Source of the DNA: JAIXWP01 sp943372555
Lineage (GTDB): Bacteria; Bacteroidota; Bacteroidia; Flavobacteriales_D; Sanyastnellaceae
Assembly (NCBI GenBank): GCA_943372555.1
Contig: CALRZB010000062.1
Span: 1 to 12,065, forward strand
Direction: 5' to 3'
Length of the DNA: 12,065 nucleotides
Position numbers and translations under genes: made by a program. The notes under the pieces were generated by a model. That model saw only the letters and a list, made by a program, of their open reading frames with translations. It had not been told where the DNA came from and made no database searches. Positions within the stretch are counted from its first letter, which is position 1, and every line of letters begins with the position of its first letter. Below are positions 6,547 to 12,065 of the stretch, one piece after another.

Positions 6547-6888
6547 CTAATTGTCTTCGAGGTGCAATTTATGCATGAATCGATGAATGACAGGGGCAAG
6601 AAAAACTCCCATTACGGTTAAAAACGCAACACCACTGTAGAGTGAATATAAGGATGCAAATAGTTTTGCAGCATTGGAAGGCATTGGATTCACTGGCCCC
6701 ATTCCCGTTAAAATCATAGACGCATTTAACAAGGCATCGATAAAATTCAAATGAGCTGTCATCATATAACCGCCGATTCCGAGAAGCAGAGAGAAAACCA
6801 AAATACCAACTGCATAAAGTGTGAACTTCACTTGCCGATTGATAAATCGCTTTCTTGATATAAGATCTTGAGACTTTTTTTCAAACAT
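6547..6888 (-). CDS. Small membrane protein resembling a K+-channel pore domain
   Basis: A 113-residue protein with a basic cytosolic N-terminus (1-21), a first membrane helix at about 22-44, a short amphipathic segment at 48-60 (FIDALLNASMILT), the sequence TGMGPV at 61-66, and a second membrane helix at about 74-101 ending in a basic, histidine-containing tail. This helix / pore-helix / turn / helix layout is that of the two-transmembrane Ion_trans_2 pore fold. The K+ selectivity sequence TVGYG is absent; TGMGPV sits in its place. I recall similar unannotated proteins with GMGPV in other bacteria, so it is probably a conserved family, not a decayed gene. Whether it conducts ions is unknown. 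It lies 3 bases after trmD and 3 bases before rarA, in the same operon. Confidence 0.8.
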   Translation of the reverse strand: MFEKKSQDLISRKRFINRQVKFTLYAVGILVFSLLLGIGGYMMTAHLNFIDALLNASMILTGMGPVNPMPSNAAKLFASLYSLYSGVAFLTVMGVFLAPVIHRFMHKLHLEDN

Positions 6889-6891
6889 GTG

Positions 6892-7569
6892 TTAGTCTTC
6901 TAGTAAATCAGGTCTGCGCTCTTTGGTCTTTTGCAGAGCTTGTTCCATTCGCCACTCCTCTACTTTAGGGGTATTGCCGCTAATAAGAATGTCAGGAACC
7001 TTCCATCCATTGTAGTCAGCCGGTCGAGTATAAATCGGTGGTGCAAGAAGATTGTCTTGAAATGAATCAGTTAGAGCCGAAGTTTCGTCGCTCATTGCAC
7101 CAGGTATTAAGCGAACAATAGAATCTACGAGCACTGCGGCAGCTAACTCGCCTCCACTCAAAACATAGTCACCAATAGAAATTTCACTCGTCACGAAATG
7201 ATCGCGAATGCGCTGATCCACGCCTTTGTAATGCCCACAAAGAATCATAATGTTCTTGCGCAATGAAAGTGTGTTGCATGTTCTTTGATCCAATCTATTG
7301 CCATCTGGAGTCATATAGATAATCTCATCATATGTTCTTTCTGATTTGAGTTTATTAATCAAATCAGCAATAGGTTGAATGGTCATAACCATGCCCGCAC
7401 CACCGCCAAATTGATAGTCGTCAACTTGTTTTTGCTTGTGCTCGCTATAGTCGCGAATATTATGAATATGAATTTCACAAATCTCTTTCTGCTGAGCCCT
7501 TTCAAGAATTGAATCAGCAAAAGGTCCATCGAGCAATCGCGGCAATATGGTTAGAATATCAATTCTCAT
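6892..7569 (-). CDS. trmD: tRNA (guanine-N1)-methyltransferase TrmD
   Basis: TrmD is a SPOUT-class enzyme that methylates G37 next to the anticodon of certain tRNAs using SAM, preventing +1 frameshifting. The protein has 225 residues, a normal length. It shows DDYQFGGGAGMVM (50-62), MTPDG (86-90), LCGHYKGVDQR (110-120) and SIGDYVLSGGE (131-141), which forms the trefoil-knot SAM site. R153 and D168 probably match the catalytic Arg/Asp pair known in E. coli. The C-terminal domain (about 175-225) ends with the usual GNTPKVEEWR helix. Unlike many bacteria, trmD is not with rpsP, rimM and rplS. It is one base downstream of the reductase gene, sharing the TAATATG junction. Confidence 0.97.
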   Translation of the reverse strand: MRIDILTILPRLLDGPFADSILERAQQKEICEIHIHNIRDYSEHKQKQVDDYQFGGGAGMVMTIQPIADLINKLKSERTYDEIIYMTPDGNRLDQRTCNTLSLRKNIMILCGHYKGVDQRIRDHFVTSEISIGDYVLSGGELAAAVLVDSIVRLIPGAMSDETSALTDSFQDNLLAPPIYTRPADYNGWKVPDILISGNTPKVEEWRMEQALQKTKERRPDLLED

Positions 7570-7570
7570 A

Positions 7571-8554
7571 TTAGTATGGTGGATGTTGAGGCCTGTTATT
7601 CAAAATGAGTTCTATTTTATTCATAATCTCATCAGAAAGCAAATGCAAATAGTCTTTGCTTTTCAGAGTTTGAATCAACTGATCTTCTTTACTTGCTCCA
7701 AGAATTACAGTGCTTACGTTTGGATTCTTCAAACACCAGCATATTCCAAGGTGTGGCATTGAAATTCCTATTTCTTCAGCAAGAGATTTTAGTGCCTTTA
7801 CTTTGGAGTTATTTTCTTCTGTGAATGTTTTCTCGGCAAGCCAATTAAGTTCATCACGCATAAGGCGCGTATCATCTGGCTTTTGATCGATATACTTTCC
7901 AGTCAAATATCCTGATGCCAATGGAGACCAAATTGTTGTTCCAAGGCCAACGGTTTTATATATCTGACTGTACTCAACTTCCACTTTACGACGCGTCAAC
8001 ATGTTGTATTGTGGTTGTTCCATTGTTGGACCAATGAGATGATGTCTTTCCGCAAACATATGAGCTTCCATGATTTCTTGGGCGCTCCATTCACTCGTTC
8101 CCCAATACATTATTTTTCCTTGTGCAATAAGATTATGCATGGTCCAAACCGTTTCCTCAATTGGGGTTTCCTTATCTGGACGATGGCAAAAAAACAAATC
8201 TAAATAGTCAACTTTCAAACGTTTAAGAGCAGCCTCACAAGCCTCAACCAAATGCTTTCTATGAAGTCCTCTTTGCGTTGGAAGTTTTCCTCCCGCTCCA
8301 AAAAAGACTTTACTGCTCACTACATATGTATCACGATTCCATTGTTTTTTGGACAATATATTGCCCATTACTTCTTCGCTTCGTCCATTAGCGTATACCT
8401 CAGCATTATCGAAGAAGTTGACGCCTGCATCGTAAGCGATGTCCATCAATCGTTCGCTAATTCCGTTTTCAATTTGATTCCCGAATGTGATCCAAGATCC
8501 AAATGAGAGTTCGCTAAGTTGTAAACCAGACTTTCCTAATCTTCTATATTCCAT
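7571..8554 (-). CDS. Kv-beta-like aldo/keto reductase (AKR6-type)
   Basis: A 327-residue NADPH-dependent aldo/keto reductase with a TIM-barrel fold. The catalytic tetrad is visible as D49, Y54, K82 and H124 (in FFCHRPD). FGSWITFGNQI (18-28), YWGTSEWSAQEIMEA (150-164), WSPLASGYLTGKY (209-221) and GASKEDQ (286-292) closely follow the eukaryotic voltage-gated K+ channel beta subunits. At the histidine position animal Kv-beta has asparagine; here histidine is present, so an active reductase is likely. The substrate is unknown. It lies 25 bases after the PAS gene and 1 base before trmD. Bacterial relatives are usually soluble stand-alone enzymes, so a link to the channel-like protein two genes downstream is only speculation. 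Confidence 0.93.
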   Translation of the reverse strand: MEYRRLGKSGLQLSELSFGSWITFGNQIENGISERLMDIAYDAGVNFFDNAEVYANGRSEEVMGNILSKKQWNRDTYVVSSKVFFGAGGKLPTQRGLHRKHLVEACEAALKRLKVDYLDLFFCHRPDKETPIEETVWTMHNLIAQGKIMYWGTSEWSAQEIMEAHMFAERHHLIGPTMEQPQYNMLTRRKVEVEYSQIYKTVGLGTTIWSPLASGYLTGKYIDQKPDDTRLMRDELNWLAEKTFTEENNSKVKALKSLAEEIGISMPHLGICWCLKNPNVSTVILGASKEDQLIQTLKSKDYLHLLSDEIMNKIELILNNRPQHPPY

Positions 8555-8579
8555 GATGCAAATGAACGAATGAAACAGG

Positions 8580-9734
8580 TTATTCTAAATCAGAATTTTC
8601 CTTAACGTGAGTAATGTCTACCATTCCACCAATAAATCGAATCGGTTTCCCTTTTTCATTTTTAATAATATACCCTTTATCGAAGACGTAGGCATAGGAT
8701 CCGTCCTTCTTTCTAAACATATATTCATCAGACCAAAGCTCTTTTCCTTGATCTACATATTGTTTCAATTTATCGTTTACCTGATCTGTAAAAGAGGGAT
8801 GCAGTCGTTCAAGCCACCATTCATAGGTATTCTCAATTTCATCTTGATTGTATCCAAAAATTGAAGATAAACCTTCGTTCCACCACAACTCATCAGTTTC
8901 GAGATCCCAGTCCCAAACAGCGTCATTTGAAGCTTTTGAAATAATACTAAACCTCTTTTCACTTTCAATTAAAACACTCATTGCCCTATGCATTGCAGTG
9001 ACATCTGTGCCTGTTAACCAATACGACAGTCCTTGAATGCTTGGATTTTCTTTGAAAACAATATTCCAAGCAATCATTTTTGTCAAGCCATCCTTCGTGG
9101 TTAATTCAGTATTGATATGGCGAAGCACTCCATTTTCCTTCCTAAGCAACTTATCCATTATCTGCTCTTTATGCCGTGGATTAGGAAATAAAAGAGAGAA
9201 CGCATTTCCGTTTTGCAAAACTTCTGTTGCAGAATACCCAGACATCTCTTCGCATTGTTTATTCCAAAAACGGATAAGGCCCTTTTCATCAATTGAGCAA
9301 ATCATTTGTGGCAGTTCATTAAGAAACTGATCCATAAAACCATTTTTCTCAAGCAATTGAACTTCTAATTCATGTTTGGGCGTTATTTCAACAAAACAAA
9401 GTAGAATATTCTTATTCAATTTACCCTCTATTATACCAGCGGTAAGCCTAAAGACCCCCGCCTTCTCTCCTATCGATACTTGCAGACTAATAGTATCCTG
9501 TGAACACGTATCCACAATATCCGACCAAAATAATCTTTTGTGAAGGTAGAAAGTGGTTAGTTCCAAATCATCGACGTGCTTCGGATTATGATTATTACCA
9601 TATTGTGTTTGACAGCACTTTTTCAGAGCGCAATTAAGGAAAGTCAACCTACCATTAAAATCCGCGATGGCGTAATATGATGGTGATATATCAAGAGCAG
9701 CTCTGACTGCTTCAGGGATGTTATGGTCAGCCAT
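8580..9734 (-). CDS. PAS-only sensor protein with three PAS domains, no output domain
   Basis: A 384-residue soluble protein built of tandem PAS domains: a divergent one at about 14-118 (YYAIADFNGRLTFLNCAL at its start), a second at about 134-248 (MICSIDEKGLIRFWNKQCEE then SGYSATEVL), and a PAS_3-type third at about 260-377 (WDWDLETDELWWNEGL, FGYNQDEI, RKKDGSYAYV and a PAC-like end RFIGGMVDIT). Only seven residues follow, so there is no histidine kinase, GGDEF or other output domain. The stop at 8580 is close to the next gene, and no frameshifted kinase remnant follows. There is no signal peptide or membrane segment. It probably senses a small ligand or redox state and signals through a partner, which is inference. 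As first gene of the minus-strand run it may be co-transcribed with the reductase and trmD. Confidence 0.88.
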   Translation of the reverse strand: MADHNIPEAVRAALDISPSYYAIADFNGRLTFLNCALKKCCQTQYGNNHNPKHVDDLELTTFYLHKRLFWSDIVDTCSQDTISLQVSIGEKAGVFRLTAGIIEGKLNKNILLCFVEITPKHELEVQLLEKNGFMDQFLNELPQMICSIDEKGLIRFWNKQCEEMSGYSATEVLQNGNAFSLLFPNPRHKEQIMDKLLRKENGVLRHINTELTTKDGLTKMIAWNIVFKENPSIQGLSYWLTGTDVTAMHRAMSVLIESEKRFSIISKASNDAVWDWDLETDELWWNEGLSSIFGYNQDEIENTYEWWLERLHPSFTDQVNDKLKQYVDQGKELWSDEYMFRKKDGSYAYVFDKGYIIKNEKGKPIRFIGGMVDITHVKENSDLE

Positions 9735-9837
9735 GGAAAAGGTTTAGAATTTAAAGTTAGGAATATTAACAGTTGGCCCGACAGTTGTCACAAGAAAAAA
9801 ACAAAACACTAAATTGGTCCCAAACTCTAGAAAAAAA
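9735..9837. promoter_or_regulatory. Divergent promoter region, PAS operon / PorE-like gene
   Basis: This AT-rich gap separates two divergent transcripts. It holds a direct repeat ACAGTTG at 9769-9775 and 9781-9787 (12-base period) and an overlapping short palindrome TTGT-C-ACAA (9785-9793). For the plus strand, TAAATTGG at 9810-9817 resembles the Bacteroidota -7 box TAnnTTTG, with TTG at 9785-9787 about 22 bases upstream as a possible -33 box. This would start transcription downstream of the TTG at 9814 and so favours the ATG at 9838. For the minus strand, TAACTTTA (RC of 9752-9759) resembles a -7 box without a clear partner. All assignments are by pattern only. Confidence 0.35.
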
Positions 9838-11877
9838 ATGATAGTCAGAGCAATCTACGCAGCATTAGCAGCGGTATTCATCTTTTGCGCAGCTTCCGCG
9901 ACAGGACAAGAATCCTGCGACTACACTCCTTCTTCCAAAGTTCAAAAAATGCTTGATAACAGTAAGGATTCAAAAAAATATTCTCAAGAAGAACGCTTTG
10001 AATTTTTAGAAAAAGCAATTGAAGAGGAACCTGGCTGTCTTCCTGCACTTCAAAGACTCGGTGAATTACACTTTTTAAAAGCCAAAAGAACAGGTGCACC
10101 ATTCACCTTTTCGCGTCAATACTATGAAAAGCTCATTGAGCTATGCCCAGAATATCATTCCGAACCTTATTACTTTCTTGGAGCCATATGTTATGCAGAT
10201 AAAGAATATGATTTAGCTCTCACTTACTTTGAAAAGTTCCAACGCTTTCCTGATTCTGACCCAACCAAATTCGAAAAAGACTATCAAAAAAAGTATGATG
10301 AAGTAACCGAAGCTTTACCAAACATCAAGGCCTACAAAGAAATATATGGAGAAAACATCGCTTACAATCCAATTAAGGTAGTGGGAGTCTCCTCAAAAAA
10401 TGACGACTACCTTCCTCTCATTTCTCCAGATGGTGAAATCATGTTTTACACACGCAAATACGAGAAACAAGCGAAAGGCGACTTCTCAGTTCGCATTGTT
10501 GAAGAATTTACATGGAGCCATAGACCTGATATAAACAGCGCCTTTGATGACGGTCAACCACTCCCTACACCTTTTAACTTAGGCGACAACATTGGAGGTT
10601 CTACAATTTCAATTGACAATAAAGAATTGATTATAGCCAAAAAGAATCCTCTACCTAAAAACCCAGAGAACTTTGATTTGTATAGCGCGAAGTATTCATT
10701 TGTTACCAATGAAAAAACCGGTGAAAAAGAATACGTTTGGTCTGAATTAGAAATACTGCCTGATCTAGTCAATTCAGAAGGATGGGAATCTCAGCCATCA
10801 TTGAGTGGTGACGGTATGTTTTTGTTTTTTGCAGCTGCTCGAACAGAATGTATCAAGGATGCTAGTGGCAATTATTCCATCGACATCTTTGTTTCAAAAC
10901 GTCAATCAGATGGAAGTTGGGGACAAGCCAAGCCGCTTCCAACCACTATTAATACCAAAGGAAAAGACAAGGCTCCTTATATGCACTCGGATAGTCGATC
11001 ACTCTATTTCTCAAGTGATGGGCACGTGGGAGTTGGCGGGCTAGACATTTATTACTGCAAGATGAATGACGATGGATCATTTAGTGCACCCTCAAACATT
11101 GGATATCCTATTAATAGCGATAAGGATGAGATTGGCATTGTTGTATCGAGTGATGGTGAGGTTGCCTATTTCGGGGCAAAAGATTTGAATAATCAACGTG
11201 GATATGATGTGTATCAATTCAAAATGCCTGAGAAAGCAAAGCCCGAAAAAGTAATGATTTTGAAAGGCGATATAAAAACGGAAGATGGCACTCCGCCTCA
11301 AAATGCAACCGTTGAAGTAAAATATACCCAAAGCCAAACAACACAAAAAATCAAGGTAAATGAAGATGATGGCAGATACGCTGCTGTTGTTAAAGTGGAT
11401 AAGAAAGAAGACATTGTTGTAAGTGTTCAAGGAGATAATGTGGCCTTCAATACTCGGGTCGTTATGCGCAAGGAAGATCTTAAACCTCCAGTAGTAGCGA
11501 AATTGAATATAGAGACGCAAATCAGCGAAGCTGGAAAGCCGTTTGTTATTAACGACATCTACTATTCTACTTCCAAGGCAGATATTGATCAAAAATCCTA
11601 TTTAATTCTAGATGAATTTGCGCAGTATATGGTTGAACATCCAAGCATTGAGATTGAAATTAGAGGTCATACCGACAACGTAGGAAATGATGCAGCAAAT
11701 CTTGCATTATCGACAGAACGCGCCTTTGAAGTTCTAAGATATATCACTTCAAAAGGAGTTGATGGGAAGCGCATCAGTTATAAAGGGTATGGTGAAACAA
11801 AACCAATTTCCACAAACGATACCGAAGAAGGACGGGCCCAAAATAGAAGGACTGAATTCCTCATAAAGAAGATGTAG
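9838..11877 (+). CDS. PorE-like OmpA-family protein (TPR, beta-propeller, CRD-like, OmpA_C)
   Basis: A 679-residue exported protein. A signal peptide (about 1-24, ending SATGQ) has no clear lipobox. TPR-like helices follow (about 50-150; YYFLGAICYADKEYDLALTY), then a PD40/WD40-like propeller (about 180-460) with blades such as PLISPDGEIMFYT, PSLSGDGMFLFFA and APYMHSDSRSLYFSSDG. A carboxypeptidase-regulatory-like beta domain (about 472-550) begins LKGDIKTEDGTPP. The C-terminal OmpA_C domain (about 570-679) has GHTDN (610-614), the LSTERA segment and NRRTEF (669-674) for peptidoglycan binding. This domain order matches PorE of the type IX secretion system and many Bacteroidota paralogues, so PorE itself is not certain. 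An in-frame TTG at 9814 would add 8 residues. I prefer the ATG at 9838 because it begins a clean signal peptide. Confidence 0.9.
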   Translation: MIVRAIYAALAAVFIFCAASATGQESCDYTPSSKVQKMLDNSKDSKKYSQEERFEFLEKAIEEEPGCLPALQRLGELHFLKAKRTGAPFTFSRQYYEKLIELCPEYHSEPYYFLGAICYADKEYDLALTYFEKFQRFPDSDPTKFEKDYQKKYDEVTEALPNIKAYKEIYGENIAYNPIKVVGVSSKNDDYLPLISPDGEIMFYTRKYEKQAKGDFSVRIVEEFTWSHRPDINSAFDDGQPLPTPFNLGDNIGGSTISIDNKELIIAKKNPLPKNPENFDLYSAKYSFVTNEKTGEKEYVWSELEILPDLVNSEGWESQPSLSGDGMFLFFAAARTECIKDASGNYSIDIFVSKRQSDGSWGQAKPLPTTINTKGKDKAPYMHSDSRSLYFSSDGHVGVGGLDIYYCKMNDDGSFSAPSNIGYPINSDKDEIGIVVSSDGEVAYFGAKDLNNQRGYDVYQFKMPEKAKPEKVMILKGDIKTEDGTPPQNATVEVKYTQSQTTQKIKVNEDDGRYAAVVKVDKKEDIVVSVQGDNVAFNTRVVMRKEDLKPPVVAKLNIETQISEAGKPFVINDIYYSTSKADIDQKSYLILDEFAQYMVEHPSIEIEIRGHTDNVGNDAANLALSTERAFEVLRYITSKGVDGKRISYKGYGETKPISTNDTEEGRAQNRRTEFLIKKM

Positions 11878-11927
11878 TACTAATTCATTTTGTTGTTTCT
11901 TTGTGCTAAATAATCAATGATATTAAA

Positions 11928-12065
11928 ATGAAAAAATATTTCTTTTTCATCGCAGCATCCATCATGATGGGTGGTTGCGATCATTCACATACAACGAATG
12001 CAACAGGTCAAGTAAACGGACATCCGATCTACGGTGAAACGTTTGATCCTGCAGGCAAAGTTGCT
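11928..12065 (+). CDS. Lipoprotein, 3' end cut by window (possibly DUF4920)
   Basis: The frame from the ATG at 11928 stays open to the window end (46 codons). It starts with a lipoprotein signal peptide: MKKYFFFIAASIMMGGC, with the lipidated cysteine at C17 (the -3 to -1 residues M-G-G are a loose lipobox). After a short Ser/Thr/His-rich linker it reads VNGHPIYGETFDPAGKVA, which recalls the start of DUF4920 proteins (a YGE segment), but too little is visible to be sure. It lies 50 bases after the PorE-like gene on the same strand and could be co-transcribed. That AT-rich gap shows no hairpin. Confidence 0.7.
   Translation, partial: MKKYFFFIAASIMMGGCDHSHTTNATGQVNGHPIYGETFDPAGKVA

Noticed and set aside
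7547..8506. Several short plus-strand frames opposite trmD and the reductase
   Set aside because: They are out-of-frame shadows of strongly identified minus-strand genes, with no family resemblance.
9814..9837. TTG start for the PorE-like gene, adding 8 residues
   Set aside because: There is no Shine-Dalgarno site, the extra residues spoil the signal-peptide start, and a possible -7 box overlaps the TTG. The ATG at 9838 is more likely.
11092..11592. 166-residue open frame on the minus strand within the PorE-like gene
   Set aside because: It lies wholly inside a well-supported gene, has a hydrophobic but family-less translation, and has no ribosome-binding site or neighbours. It is an antisense shadow.

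Overview
This 12 kb window looks like ordinary chromosome of a member of the Bacteroidota, probably a Flavobacteriia- or Cytophagia-like lineage. The evidence is the AT-rich, gene-dense DNA, the Bacteroidota-type ECF sigma factor, the Kv-beta-like aldo/keto reductase, and a four-domain PorE-like protein (TPR, beta-propeller, carboxypeptidase-regulatory-like, OmpA_C). There are no tRNA or rRNA genes, CRISPR arrays, insertion sequences or phage genes. No gene-free stretch exceeds about 110 bases.

Layout. (1) 1-2482, plus strand: the end of a small DUF7009-like gene, then moaA and moeA, a molybdenum-cofactor operon. The moaA-moeA junction is very compact: the codons for the C-terminal Gly-Gly of MoaA also form the moeA Shine-Dalgarno sequence. 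A strong terminator-like hairpin lies inside the DUF7009-like coding sequence. (2) 4144-2489, minus strand: an ECF sigma factor, a single-pass membrane protein that is probably its regulator, and a secreted Spy/CpxP-like helical protein. All three overlap or are translationally coupled, which suggests an envelope-stress module. (3) 4246-5271, plus strand: pyrD, divergent from the sigma operon and meeting rarA stop codon to stop codon. (4) 9734-5272, minus strand: a tight five-gene run of a PAS-only sensor protein, a Kv-beta-like reductase, trmD, a small K+-channel-pore-like membrane protein, and rarA. Gaps are 1-25 bases. (5) 9838-12065, plus strand: the PorE-like OmpA-family protein, then the start of a lipoprotein gene that runs off the window.

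How the genes work together. MoaA makes the cyclic pyranopterin precursor and MoeA inserts molybdate at the end of the same pathway. The sigma, membrane and periplasmic trio would sense and respond to envelope conditions. PyrD (pyrimidine synthesis), TrmD (tRNA m1G37) and RarA (replication-fork maintenance) are housekeeping genes. The least explained items are the small channel-like protein with a TGMGPV sequence where K+ channels have TVGYG, its operon-mate resembling the Kv channel beta subunit, the PAS protein without an output domain, and the intragenic terminator-like hairpin. I see no single large undescribed system. These are small, separate leads.
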